Source of the DNA: Bufo bufo
Lineage: Eukaryota > Chordata > Amphibia > Anura > Bufonidae
Reading direction: 5' to 3'
Assembly (NCBI RefSeq): GCF_905171765.1
Contig: NC_053389.1
Span: forward strand, 748,155,146-748,219,145
Length of the DNA: 64,000 nt
The notes beneath the pieces are model-generated. The model was not told where the DNA came from, did not search any database, and saw nothing but the letters and a program-made list of their open reading frames with translations. This document shows positions 22,027 through 32,396 of this stretch, piece after piece. How positions within the stretch are numbered: the stretch's first letter is position 1; each line of letters starts with the position of its first letter. The position numbers and the translations under genes were made by a program.

Positions 22027-23220
22027 CATTGCCTGTCCCAAAAAAAAAAAAAGTCGCCACCTGGATTTAACTAAGCAAATAGTTATGAGCCTCCTATTGG
22101 ATAATTACTGCATGGGCGATTATCTTTCAGCTGGCAATAAGTTATTTAACCCCAACTGGTGCAATGAGTTGCTTCTCATTTCTTAAACAACCATGTCGAA
22201 AGACACATCTCGTGGTTGTGGAAAAGATGTTAGTCTGTTTGAGAAGGGTCAAATCATTGGCATGCATCAAGCAGAGAAAACATCTAAGGAGATTGAATAA
22301 ACTACTAAAATTGGGTTAAGAACTGTCCAACGCATTATTAAAAACTGGAAGGGGACCCATCGTATTCGAGGAAGATCGCTTACACGTTTGGTGAAATCAA
22401 ATTGAAGAAAAACAATAGTAGAACTCAGGGCTATGTTTAATAGTGAAAGTAAGAGCATTTCAACACGCACAATGCGAAAGGAACTCAAGGGATTGGGACT
22501 GCACAGCTGTGTAGCCGTAAGAACACCACTAATCAGTGAGGCAAACCAGAAAAAAAAGCTTCAATTTGCTAGGGAGCATAAAGATTGGACTCTGGAGCAA
22601 TGGAAGAAGGCCATGTGGTCTGATGAGTCCAGATTTACCCTGTTTCAGAGTGATGGGCGCATCAGGGTAAGAAGAGAGGCAGATGAAGTGATGCACCCAT
22701 CATGCCTAGTGCCTACAGTACCAGCCTGTGGGGGCAGTGCTATGATCTGGGGTTGCTGCAGTTGGTCAGGTCTAGGTTCAGCAACAGTATGTGCTCCAAG
22801 AATGAGGTCAGCTGACTACCTGAACATACTGAATGACCAGGTTATTCCATCAATGGATTTTTTCTTCCCTGATGGCACAGGCATATTCCAAGATGACAAT
22901 GCCAGGATTCACCGGGTTCAAATTGTGAAAGAGTGGTTCAGGGAGCATGAGACATCATTTTCACACATGGATTGGCCACCACAGTGTCCAGACCTTAACC
23001 CCATTGAGAATCTTTGGGATGTGCTGGAGAAGGCTTTGCGCAGCTGTCAGACTTTACCATCATCAATGCAAGATCTTGGTGAAAAATTAATGCAACACTG
23101 GATGGAACTAAATCTTGTGACATTGCAGAAGCTTATCGAAACAATGCCACAGCGAATGTGTGCCGTAATCAAAACTAAAGGCTTTTTTTGGTGGCGACTT
23201 TTTTTTTTGGACAGGCAGTG
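22027..23220 (+). mobile_element. Tc1/mariner element of the DD36E class, decayed
   Basis: The left end TA-CATTGCCTGTCC (22025) and right end GGACAGGCAGTG (23220) are inverted. GTCGCCACC/GGTGGCGAC blocks extend the terminal repeat to about 35 bp. The right flank is TG, not TA. It carries one transposase pseudogene on the plus strand. Confidence 0.88.
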
Positions 23221-23326
23221 TGTATATGTATATATAATATATATATTTCTTTCTGAGCTTTTTATTTTAAAAAATGGCTTAAATATTATTCAGTGCAGAG
23301 CAGGCATATGTATTTCTATGTTCTGA
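22193..23326 (+). pseudogene. Tc1/mariner transposase, DD36E, two premature stops
   Basis: The ATG at 22193 opens an N-terminal helix-turn-helix region (LFEKGQIIGMHQ, TVQRIIKNW). In-frame stops fall at 22298 (TAA) and 22403 (TGA); from there the frame stays open, with an internal ATG at 22433. The catalytic triad is present: WSDESRF, then DDNARIH, then [10 protein letters not shown], with 36 residues between the second Asp and the Glu. The frame lacks a stop before the right terminal repeat and reads through it to 23326, so the natural stop is lost as well. It is non-functional as it stands. The DD36E spacing matches the described DD36E/Incomer group; that assignment is by spacing only. Confidence 0.9.
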
Positions 23327-23329
23327 CAA

Positions 23330-23797
23330 CTCTGAATCTGACATTGCTTCAGAGGCGGAAATATTTTCCGATAGCTGAGACTCTAGTTCCGCTTCCATCC
23401 CCAGATCCCATACCCTATGGTGGTAGAAGTCGCCACCTCATCTCATTCTCCACCCAGCAGTTCCTTCCCTTCTACTACGTAGGTTCCTACTACTTCATTT
23501 TGCCCCCAAGTATCCCAATTTTTATCTACTCCCCAAATTAATGCGGACATCACCAATTTTACCCCTTAAGATGTTTTTCATTTACTTGTGGACGATAAAG
23601 TCCTAGAATTAATTGTGCAGCAGACTAATCTGTACGCCACACAGTTTGCTATACAAAAGCCCATGTCTATTTATATAAGACGGAGGACCCCCACAAGTGT
23701 CCCTGAAATGAAAAAGATTTTGGGGCTTACCATGGACATGGGCATTGTAAAAAAGCCATCTGTCCGATCGTATTTGGCTGCAAGTACTGACCACTAG
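23330..23797 (+). pseudogene. piggyBac-type transposase, N-terminal fragment
   Basis: The frame near 23545-23790 reads TNFTP-stop-DVFHLLVDDKVLE and then LIVQQTNLYATQF, EMKKILGLTMDMGIVKKPS. This is the start of the DDE_Tnp_1_7 region shared by piggyBac (PGBD) proteins. Upstream sequence resembles the acidic Ser-rich N-terminus (SDIASEAEIFSDS) but is broken by stops. The fragment ends abruptly where a hAT-like end (TAGTGTTGAGCGC, 23795) begins. No catalytic Asp is present. Confidence 0.78.
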
Positions 23798-24800
23798 TGT
23801 TGAGCGCAAATATTCGAATATCAAAATTTTTCATTGAATATCGGCACTTCGCTAATTCGCAAATATTTCGAATATAGTGCTATATATTCGTTATTTCGAA
23901 TATTCATTTTTTTATTTTTATTTTATTGTTACCCTAGCTTTTCAAAAGGCGGTACTTTTAAGAGAGGATTCCCTGCTTCCTGCCCGCTCAAGTCAGTGCC
24001 CGTTGCCGCCTCTATCTACTTCCCGTGAGCATGGATACTTCCTGTGCGCATGGAGCGTCCCCATCACCATGGGAACGCCTCCATGCTAGAATGTACTGTC
24101 GGATTTGAGAATCAAGTTGCAATCGCAATGCGAATAATATAACTTGAATAAATCGCATAACGATTTTAACTTGGACCTGGTTTACAATGGTTGGCTTTTT
24201 CTTGAATTAGCGAAGATGAAGAATATTTCGTTTTGACTAATAAATATATTAGTCATCCTCGCTAATTGGAAGTAATTTAGTAAACCAGGTCTAAGTTGAA
24301 ATCCCAATGCGATTAATTCAAGTTAGATTAATCGCATTGCGATTTTAACTTGTAGCTGCTGCTGGGTCTCTAATGGAATGGGTCAGCTTGCTAGAATTAA
24401 CGAAGTTAACGAAGTTAACGAATATGGAATCTAGCAGTGCTAATTTGTAATCGCAATGTGATAATATTTGCTATTATTATTAACCGCATTGCGAATCCAA
24501 CTTTTATAATCCACTATTCTTAGATATAGTACTATATTTGTTATCCGACCGTTAATTCTTCCAATACCACCATTATCAAAATCGCCTATGTTGTAATCGC
24601 AATGCGATAATATTTGCTATTATTAACCGCATTGCAAATCCAACTTTTAGAATGCACTATTCTGACATACAGTACTATATTTGTTTTATTAGTTAATTCT
24701 ACCAATACCACCTATAGCAAAATCTCAAAAGCTGGAATTGCAATGCAATAATATTAGTTGCATTTCGAATCCAACACTATTGCTAAAAGATTCGTATTGC
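23795..24800. mobile_element. hAT-like MITE, left end clear, right end unresolved
   Basis: It begins TAGTGTTGAGCGCAAATATTCG, the same TAGTGTTGAGCG start as the ZBED hAT copies. It then has ATTCGAATA-type palindromes and at least four copies of an ATCGCAATGCGAT palindrome (about 24120, 24310, 24448, 24597). It includes the CCCATCACCATGGGAACGCC block also seen at 59780 and 61320. A right terminus with matching flank was not found. Confidence 0.55.
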
Positions 24801-25939
24801 TTGTATTGTTATAGTTAACAAGTGACCACTACATCTTATGGGCTAAATGTCCTCCATCGGTATTACTGACGGTCACGGACATTAGCCGTGGGTGTATGCA
24901 GCCACACAAAGCAGGTGACCACGGCGCCCGCATAAGGATTGATCCATGTTTAATTATTCTGCTGGATGAAGTATAGCTACGTCATTGGGTGTGAAGCGGT
25001 AAATGATTATGGCACAAATTAAAGTGGTTACATCACACTACAATGTCTGTAACATGTAGGTATGGATAGCAGACAAATATCTCTCATATGCACATAGCAC
25101 CTCTATTTACTAGCTACACACTGTATATCCCACGCTATAAAACCCACACCAACCCCCCCTCCCCCCTTAAACCCTCCACCACCTTAAACCCCCCTCCATC
25201 AACTCCCCCCCACCTCCTCACTCACACACAGTTTATATGAAAAGTAATGATTGACCTCCAGTATTTCAGTATTCGCTGGTTCATTTACCATAACCCAGGG
25301 TGCACCACGTGGAGGCGAACCAACTGTACACCCCATACCGTACCGTCACCTCACTACACAGGTACACCTCTCCTCAGATGGCCATTGGCCAATACCCCAT
25401 TGCTCATACCCCACACACATACAATTTAAATACAATGTAATGTTATAACGGTAACCTAAAATCAAGTATTTTCCATTTATAGCCATAATTTTTTTTTTTG
25501 GTGACATGATCACATTAATTACTAATACTTGTATTTTAAAAGTTTTGGATTACATGTATGCATGTTGTACAAGGTCTATAATTGGATCTGATCCCGTCAC
25601 ACGTGCTGCTAAGAGCGCCACAGTCCGCTGTATTCGGTTTGAATTGTGGCACACACATGACCACCAGCACAAGAAAATAGTCATAGTGAATAAGTGGTGC
25701 GACCATAAGCGGCGCCATGTCTATTACCCAGTTTCCATGTAACGGCGGCTGCTGTATGTAATGATAATGAATTATTACTTTGGCCCAGACTAAATTGTCC
25801 GCACTGTAACCCCATTGGTTGCAATAAAACAAAACACAATAAATTTGATAGAACAATAAAGTTTACTAAAACAATCTTTTTAAATAAAGATAAATATTAA
25901 TTAACATAAATAACAGAAGCCAAAAAAAATGAAAAAAAA
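24801..25939. other. no gene recognised; downstream part may be a 3' UTR
   Basis: Contains C-rich tracts (25150-25215). On the minus strand 25400-25939 lies immediately after a predicted stop codon (25940-25942), with several AATAAA-like hexamers (for example TTTATT at 25816-25860 on the plus strand). It could be the 3' UTR of the disrupted gene. Confidence 0.35.
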
Positions 25940-26048
25940 TTAGGGTAAACTTTTCATTCTTTTCTGCTCTTGGAGCAGTTCATCAAGGGCCTTATGGTTG
26001 GCCTCCTCCATTAGGCCGAGCTGGTGGGATAATTGGGGCTTCAGCTCC

Positions 26049-26053
26049 CTTAT
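26049..26053. repeat. target-site duplication CTTAT (left)
   Basis: Identical to 31970-31974. A 5-bp duplication is usual for Ty3/gypsy integration. Confidence 0.95.
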
Positions 26054-26899
26054 TGTAATGCAAGGCACCAACAAACAGACCAGTGATGAAAGCAAAAAGG
26101 TGTTTATTCACCAGAAACATAAACGTCCAGGACACTTGCTGGTAACAAGGAATAATAACAAAAACCAGGCAAGGAGATTCCAGGAATAGTCCCAACCAGT
26201 GCTGAATGATGCTGTGCACTTGGCAGTCGAGTCACTCCAGATTTTGGGTCCGCTGCAAAGGACAAAGTTCCTGGCAGTCTTCAGTCACTAGCAGTTGTGA
26301 CCTATACCTGGTTGAGGGAAAATAACAGTGGGCACTGATCACCCTGAGAGACCTCCTTTTAAATGCCTGCTGACCAATCCCAGGGTGCCAAGTGTCCACT
26401 ACCATAGGTGAACAAATTGCCCTGCACCTGAGTACATGGCCTAAGGCAATCACAAGTTGATTAACCCATGGCTGGCTCCCTAATCCACTTTGCTCTTGTG
26501 AGTCAGTATATTATGCGCCACTGGTCGACGAAGCGCATAAGAAGCGCATAAGAAGCGCGTACTCGCGACCGTGTATCCCTTTGCGAACCTGCCCTCGTGC
26601 ATACGCACGGACGCATGATTGACTCAGCGCGAGTATGCGAGCGCGTGGACCCAGATGCGGAAACGGAAGTCGCAGGAGACACCGGAGACAACCCTGGCCG
26701 CGGCGTCTTGTCACTCGCCTGGCCACTCTGTCCCCGGGACTCCGACGGTCCTCCCCTCCGATGTCCACGAGAACGCATCCCCGCACTGGCTCGCAAAGGG
26801 GTCAGCGCTGGTGCATCAGAGACACGCATAACCTGTCCCGCAACTCCACGAGGACCCCTCTTGGTTCCCCTGGAGTGCAAAGCAGGTGAGGATCTTACA
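26054..26899 (-). repeat. 3' LTR of the gypsy element, 846 bp
   Basis: On the plus strand it starts TGTAATGCAAGG and ends GATCTTACA. It differs from the other LTR by roughly six substitutions and an 11-bp tandem duplication (ATAAGAAGCGC) near 26535. Confidence 0.96.
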
Positions 26900-27099
26900 T
26901 TACCCCCCCCTCGAGGAGGCGGCTCTGAAGACTCCAAGCAAGCTTTCCCCGGATTATCCCGGTGAAAGGCTGCCACCAACTCATCCGCATGCACCTGGCG
27001 AGCAGGTATCCAACATCTCTCCTCTGGACCAAAACCCTTCCAGTCCACCAAGTATTGAAGATACCTTTGGACAAAACGAGAGTCCAAAATTCTGTTCAC
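26503..27099 (-). pseudogene. pol: pol part 4: chromodomain and read-through into the LTR
   Basis: The first 50 residues are a chromodomain (ILDSRFVQRYLQYLVDWKGF, then ERCWIPARQV), which in chromoviruses directs integration to particular chromatin. The frame has no stop before the polypurine tract and 3' LTR and continues to 26503 inside the LTR, so the native C-terminus is either LTR-encoded or the stop was lost. It is separated from part 3 by a frameshift. Confidence 0.88.
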
Positions 27100-27100
27100 C

Positions 27101-29281
27101 TCAAACTCCGGTACCCCTTGGACCTCCAGCGGGGATGGGGTCTGAATGAAGGGAGCGGAGTCGGCTGCCGATTTGAGAAGTGAAACATGAAAAGGTGTTC
27201 ACTCCTCGGATCGACGGTGGAAGAGCAACCTTGTACGTAACTCGGTTGATCTTTTGTGTCACTGGGTATGGGCCAATGAATCGAGGACCCAACTTGGAAG
27301 ATGGCTGACGCAGCGGAATGTTCCTGGTGGAGACCCACACCTGATCTCCCACCTTAAACTTTTGCTCTACGGTGCGATGACGATCAGCAAATTTCTTCTG
27401 TTGCGCCACCGCACTGCGGAGATTCCGCTGGGCCGATGACCAAATGGGATGTCTATCCTCGAACCATTGATCCACCACCGGTGAGTCAGTGGAGGGTCCG
27501 GCCAAAGAAGAGAGTCTTGGATCCTTGCCCCCCACGCACCTGAATGGAGACATCTTAGTGGAAGCATGCTCAGAGTTGTTATAAGCCACCTCCGCAAAGG
27601 GTAGATACGCTGCCCATTCCTCCTGGCAGTCTGACACGAAGCACCAGAGATATTGCTCCAGGGTCTGGTTAGTCCTTTCCGTCTGACCGTTGGTCTCTGG
27701 GTGAAAACCAGAAGAAAAAGACAAATTAATACCCAATCGGGAGCAGAAAGAACGCCAGAAGCGAGAGATGAATTGCACTCCTCTGTCTGAAACAATGTCA
27801 TCCGGCGCTCCGTGTAATCGAAAGACATGATTCAAGAACAGATCTGCCAATTCTCTGGCCGAGGGCAATCCAGGGAGTGGGATAAAATGGGCCATCTTAC
27901 TAAAACGGTCCACCACTACCCAGATTACCGTACTTCCAGAGGACCTTGGCAAATCTGTGATGAAATCCATGGAAATGTGAGTCCATGGAGCCTGGGGAAT
28001 TGGCAGTGGGAGTAAAGTCCCAGAAGGGGCAGACCGGGACGGTTTACATCTGGCACAAACAGTACATGCCTGGATATAGGCCTTAACATCCACGGACATG
28101 TTGGGCCACCACACGTGACGTTTAACAAGGGCAAGTGTTTTCTTAACACCCAAATGCCCGGCAGACTTTGAGTCATGAAGCTGTTGGATGACCTTCAATC
28201 GAAGGTTAATGGGTACAAACCATCGACCCTCGGGTTTGTCAGGTGGACTCTCTGCCTGTGAAGGCTCAAGAAGAGAGGACAAGTCCTCCATTACTTCTGC
28301 GGCCCCCAGGGCAGCAAGAAAACATTTAGTTGGGAGAATGGTTTCTGGCTCAGAGTCCAGGACGGAAGCAGCCTCGGGGAAGCAGCGGGACAGGGCATCT
28401 GCCTTCACGTTTTTGGAACCTGGTTTATAAGTGAGGCGGAAATTGAAGCGGGTGAAAAACAATGCCCACCGGGCTTGTCGGGAGTTGAGTCTTTTGGCAC
28501 TCTCTAGATACTCCAAATTTTTGTGGTCAGTGTAAACCGTGATGGGATGTTCTGCACCCTCTAGCCAATGTCTCCACTCTTGAAAAGCCAATCTTACTCC
28601 CAGAAGCTCTCTATTGCCGATATCATAATTACACTCGGCTGGAGAGAGCTTCCGAGAGAAGAAGGCACAGGGATGTAACCTCTCAGGGTCCCCAGAATAC
28701 TGTGAGAGAACTGCCCCTACAACGACCTCTGAGGCATCGACCTCGAGAACAAAAGGTCTGGAGGTGTCTGGATGAGTAAGAATTGGTGCCGTGCAAAAGG
28801 CCTGTTTCAGCGTCTCAAAGGCTCTGACTGCCTCTCTCGTCCACTTAGAAGGATTAGCTCCCTTCTTAGTGAGGTTGGTGAGAGGTACTACTATCGCAGA
28901 AAAATTCTTAATAAACTTGCGGTAGAAGTTGGCAAAGCCTAAGAAACGCTGCAACCCCTTAAGATCCTTAGGCTGAGGCCAATCCAAGACAGCAGAAAGT
29001 TTGGATGGGTCCATAGCCAATCCCTTTTCTGAGATAATGTACCCCAGGAAAGGCAACTCCTTCACCTCAAACAGACACTTCTCAAGTTTGGCATAGAGGC
29101 GGTTCTCCCTCAGCTTCTGGAAAACCTGACACACGTGTCTCCGATGAGAGACCAGATCCGAAGAGTAGATTAGTATGTCATCTAGATAGACAACAACACA
29201 TCTATCCAAGAAATCTCTGAGAACATCGTTGATGAACTCTTGGAAGACCGCGGGAGCATTACAGAGACCGAAAGGCATCAC
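27101..29281 (-). pseudogene. pol: pol part 3: RT catalytic core, RNase H and integrase
   Basis: A 726-residue open frame starting MMPFGLCNAPAVFQ. RT motif C is VVVYLDDILIYSS (YLDD at 32-35). RNase H follows (FVLEVDASEVVVGAVLSQ, then VYTDHKNLEYLE). The integrase has an HHCC zinc region (HDSKSAGHLGVKKT, then CTVCARCK) and a catalytic core with MDFITDLP, VSDRGVQFISRFW and FHPETNGQTERTNQ (D, D, E). It ends with a conserved KFKVGDQVWVSTRNI and KLGPRFIGPYPV module. The last residues are off-frame beyond about 27105, where a third frameshift precedes the chromodomain. All enzymatic residues inside this segment look intact. Confidence 0.95.
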
Positions 29282-29550
29282 GAGATACTCGTAATGCCGT
29301 CTCTGGTATTAAATGCGGTCTTCCATTCGTCACCCTCTCTAATGCGAACTAAATTATAAGCACCCCTTAAATCGAGTTTGGTGAAGACTCGGGCCCCTGC
29401 CACCTGAGAAAACAGATCATCAATCAGAGGCAGTGGATACCGATTCTTCACCGTAATCCGATTAAGGGCACGATAATCGATGCAAGGTCTCAAGCCTCCA
29501 TCCTTCTTCTCCAGCAGGGGAAGTGGATGGACGAATGAAATTCTTCTCAA
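29278..29550 (-). pseudogene. pol: pol part 2: RT fingers and palm start
   Basis: Contains [31 protein letters not shown] and motif [15 protein letters not shown] with the first catalytic Asp. It ends in a second frameshift near 29280, just before the sequence that normally leads to MPFGLCNAP, which opens the next segment. Residues upstream of VEKKDGG-like LLEKKDGG are out of frame with part 1. Confidence 0.9.
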
Positions 29551-30217
29551 GGTTCTCTTTAATATACTCCCGCTGAGCCTGAACCTCAGGCCCAGTGAGA
29601 TTATAAAGATGCCCTCGTGGTGGCATGGTACCTGGCAACAGGTCTATAGGACAATCATATGACCTGTGGGGAGGTAACACATCAGCCCCCTGAGGACTGA
29701 ACACATCTCGGAAATTATGATACTGCTGTGGTAAAGTACTTAATACTTCCATGGAGGCTAGTGACAGGTCGGGACAAATGCACTTAGTAAGGCATTCCGT
29801 ACTCCACTGACAAATAAGACCCGAGCGCCAGTCCACTACTGGATTATGGAGCCTTAACCAAGGGAGACCCAAAATCACGGGAGTGGATGGCATGTCAAGG
29901 ACAAAAAGGCTTAAGGTCTCCCGATGATCAGCCCCCACCGTTACCTGTATTCCCGGAGTCATCCACACTGCACGACCATCTTGAAGAGGGGAACCATCAA
30001 TCGCGGTCACTGACATGGTGGTTTTCGGCTGGATCAACGGGATGCCAAGTCGACGAACCAAGGTTGAGTCCACAAAATTCCCAGCGGCCCCAGAATCGAT
30101 TAGTGCTGAAAACTCATGGACCTTGTCTTGCCACCGTAAGGATATGGATACCATCACCCGGCTTGGAGGAGGGATAATAGCACCTAGGGGGTTCTCCTCT
30201 ATGCCCCCTAGGTTCAT
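29462..30217 (-). pseudogene. pol: pol part 1: aspartic protease and start of RT, ends in a frameshift
   Basis: The protease would process gag-pol. The active site is FSALIDSGAAGNFV (about residues 36-49), with a later ILGLPWL. It continues into the RT N-terminus ([22 protein letters not shown]) and then loses homology where the frame passes to the next segment near 29530. This frame begins at an ATG overlapping the gag stop; expression by reinitiation or frameshifting is inferred. Confidence 0.9.
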
Positions 30218-31107
30218 TCGTTTCCCGCCGGCAGGAGGGGACAGGTTTTAACGAGGTGTCCAGACTTTCCGCAAAATAGGCACAGGCCTTTCTGTTGGCG
30301 ACGAGCTCGTTCTGCCTGTGTGAGATGGGAGGATCCAACCTCCATTGGCTCTTCGGCCGATTTAAGAGGCCCTGGATGTGGTCGAGAGGATGAAAACCGA
30401 GACGACCGTTCCACTCGCCTCTCACGGATTCGCCTGTCGGCATCGATTGCCTGAGAGATAGCCATTTCCAACGAGAAGGGGGTAGGCAAGGCCAAAAGAA
30501 GATCCCGGACCGCATCCGAAAGTCCCAAACGGAAGCGATGGCGTAGGGCTGCGTCGCCCCAGGTGGTGAAAGCTGCCCATCGCCTGAATTCTGCAGCGTA
30601 TTCTTCAGCTGGGCGGCGGCCTTGTTGAATATGCTCAAGATTGGCCTCTGCGGTGCGAGTACGATCCGGGTCATCGTAAATCACAGCCATAGCCTCGAAG
30701 AAGGCGTCCACTGACGAAAAAGCTGTATGGTCTTGAGGCAAATTAAATGCCCAACGTTGGGGGTCTCCACGTAGCAGTGACATTACAATCCCAATTCTCT
30801 GCCTGAGAGTGCCAGAAGCCATCGGACGCAACTGGAAATAAAGGAGACAGGAGTCCCTGAAGTTTAAGAACTCCTGTCGCTCTCCTGTGAAGGGGTCAGG
30901 CAGAGGGATCTTAGGTTCTGTTTGATGCCTTGCGATAGTGACGGGTAGTGCTGAGGCTCCCTGGATAAGCTGCTGAACCTCCTCCATCACAGTTGTCAGT
31001 TGCTTTTGGATTTGCGCTGCAGCGGCTGCTGGTATATTTGGGCGTCGTTGGAACAGCAGGTTAACGGCTCCCGTTAATTCACTCAGCTGCTGCTGGATCT
31101 TGTCCAT
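30214..31107 (-). CDS. gag: gag (capsid and nucleocapsid) of the gypsy element
   Basis: The structural protein forms retrotransposon particles and binds RNA. The ATG at 31107 (MDKIQQQLSELTG) is the first methionine outside the LTR, only 28 nt from it; the frame is open upstream into the LTR, so a start there is not excluded. About 297 residues. The capsid-like middle (PDPFTGERQEFLNF, LRQRIGIVMSLLRGDPQRWA) is typical of Ty3/gypsy gag, and a C-terminal zinc knuckle CLFCGKSGHLVKTC (CX2CX4HX4C) precedes the stop. The stop overlaps the pol ATG as ATGA (30217-30214). The frame is intact. Confidence 0.93.
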   Translation of the reverse strand: MDKIQQQLSELTGAVNLLFQRRPNIPAAAAAQIQKQLTTVMEEVQQLIQGASALPVTIARHQTEPKIPLPDPFTGERQEFLNFRDSCLLYFQLRPMASGTLRQRIGIVMSLLRGDPQRWAFNLPQDHTAFSSVDAFFEAMAVIYDDPDRTRTAEANLEHIQQGRRPAEEYAAEFRRWAAFTTWGDAALRHRFRLGLSDAVRDLLLALPTPFSLEMAISQAIDADRRIRERRVERSSRFSSSRPHPGPLKSAEEPMEVGSSHLTQAERARRQQKGLCLFCGKSGHLVKTCPLLPAGNE

Positions 31108-31134
31108 GGCAACTGTTAGTTGGGCCCACTGTTC

Positions 31135-31969
31135 TGTAATGCAAGGCACCAACAAACAGACCAGTGATGAAAGCAAAAAGGTGTTTATTCACCAGAAACA
31201 TAAACGTCCAGGACACTTGCTGGTAACAAGGAATAATAACAAAAACCAGGCAAGGAGATTCCAGGAATAGTCCCAACCAGTGCTGAATGATGCTGTGCAC
31301 TTGGCAGTCGAGTCACTCCAGATCTTGGGTCCGCTGCAAAGGACAAAGTTCCTGGCAGTCTTCAGTCACTAGCAGTTGTGACCTATACCTGGTTGAGGGA
31401 AAATAACAGTGGGCACTGATCACCCTGAGAGACCTCCTTTTAAATGCCTGCTGACCAATCCCAGGGTGCCAAGTGTCCACTACCATAGGTGAACAAATTG
31501 CCCTGCACCTGAGTACATGGCCTAAGGCAATCACAAGTTGATTAACCCATGGCTGGCTCCCTAATCCACTTTGCTCTTGTGAGTCAGTATATTATGCGCC
31601 ACTGGTCGACGAAGCGCATAAGAAGCGCGTACTCGCGACCGTGTATCCCTTTGCGAACCTGCCCTCGTGCGTACGCACGGACGCATGATTGACTCAGCGC
31701 GAGTATGCGAGCGCGTGGACCCAGATGCGGAAACGGAAGTCGCAGGAAACACCGGAGACAACCCTGGCCGCGGCGTCTTGTCACTCGCCTGGCCACTCTG
31801 TCCCAGGGACTCCGACGGTCCTCCCCTCCGATGTCCACGCGAACGCATCCCCGCACTGGCTCGCAAAGGGGTCAGCGCTGGTGCATCAGAGACACGCATA
31901 ACCTGTCCCGCAACTCCACGAGGACCCCTCTTGGTTCCCCTGGAGTGCAAAGCAGGTGAGGATCTTACA
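31135..31969 (-). repeat. 5' LTR of the gypsy element, 835 bp
   Basis: The partner of 26054-26899. Immediately inside it the minus strand reads GAACAGTGGGCCCAACTAAC. The primer-binding site could begin at TGGGCCC, but I could not match it to a tRNA. Confidence 0.96.
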
Positions 31970-31974
31970 CTTAT
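31970..31974. repeat. target-site duplication CTTAT (right)
   Basis: Matches 26049-26053. Confidence 0.95.
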
Positions 31975-32063
31975 CTTGCGCACTGCTCCCGCTGCATTTT
32001 TTTTATCATGTTGTTGTGAGCTGTAAAAGTAAAAAAAAAAAAAAAAATTTAAATGTACTTTAA

Positions 32064-32393
32064 GGCTGGGTTCAGACCTGAGCGTCTTTGATATGCGCGT
32101 TTAACGCGCGTTTTTGACGCGCGTTTTTGACGTGCGTTTTTTGCAATAGTAAACGCGCGTTTGACGCGCGTTTGTGTGATTGACTGCAATGTCCTATGGC
32201 CACAAACGCGCTGTAAAACGCCCCAAAGAAGCTCAAGTACTTGTTTGAGCGTAGGGCGTTTTACAGCGCGTTTTTCAGCGCTGTAAAACGCTCAAGTGAG
32301 AACCAGGGCCATAGGGAAGCATTGGTTTTCATGTGTTGAGCGTTTTACAGCGCGTTTGAACGCGCTGTAAAACGCTCAAGTGTGAACCCAGCC
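32064..32393. mobile_element. Harbinger-like MITE with TAA target duplication
   Basis: TAA (32061-32063) GGCTGGGTTCAGACCTGAGCG ... CGCTCAAGTGTGAACCCAGCC TAA (32394-32396). The 330-bp element is built of inverted copies of AACGCGCGTTT and GCGCTGTAAAACGC. The 3-bp TAA target and GGCTGGGTTC ends fit PIF/Harbinger. It sits in the intron just upstream of the disrupted last exon. Confidence 0.8.
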
Positions 32394-32396
32394 TAA

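Larger units (their letters stand above)
26054..31969 (-). mobile_element. complete Ty3/gypsy chromovirus-type LTR retrotransposon
   Basis: Two LTRs with TG...CA ends flank a gag-pol region on the minus strand, with CTTAT on both sides. Pol order is protease, RT, RNase H, integrase, chromodomain, the order of chromodomain Ty3/gypsy elements. A G8 polypurine tract (26903-26910) lies two bases from the 3' LTR. The pol frame is interrupted at three points, so this copy is not autonomous as read. The LTRs are about 99% identical by eye, so the insertion is recent. Confidence 0.97.
25940..32020 (-). pseudogene. last coding exon of an unidentified spliced gene, split by the gypsy insertion
   Basis: With the gypsy element and one copy of CTTAT removed, the minus strand has a polypyrimidine tract and acceptor (TTTTACAG) ending at 32021. 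It then has an open frame of 160 nt from 32020 to 31975 and from 26053 to a TAA at 25940-25942. The encoded tail is SQQHDKKNAAGAVRKIRELK followed by PQLSHQLGLMEEANHKALDE and LLQEQKRMKSLP, charged and probably helical or coiled-coil. Such tails occur in MYB/SANT-type accessory proteins, including those of Harbinger transposons, but I do not recognise this gene. The exon starts in a phase that matches the donor at 38379. The frame could be chance over this short length. It is called a pseudogene because of the insertion. Confidence 0.45.

Noticed and set aside
23786..24842. TGACCACTA at both sides of the hAT-like MITE as a target duplication
   Set aside because: The right-hand copy is not adjacent to a sequence matching the left terminus, so the match may be chance.
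26597..26965. Plus-strand frames duplicated in both LTRs (about 120 residues)
   Set aside because: They are antisense LTR sequence, GC-rich by composition; present twice only because the LTR is.
31110..31134. tRNA primer-binding site next to the 5' LTR
   Set aside because: TGGGCCCAAC starts a few bases in, but I could not match it to a tRNA 3' end from memory, so no site is annotated.
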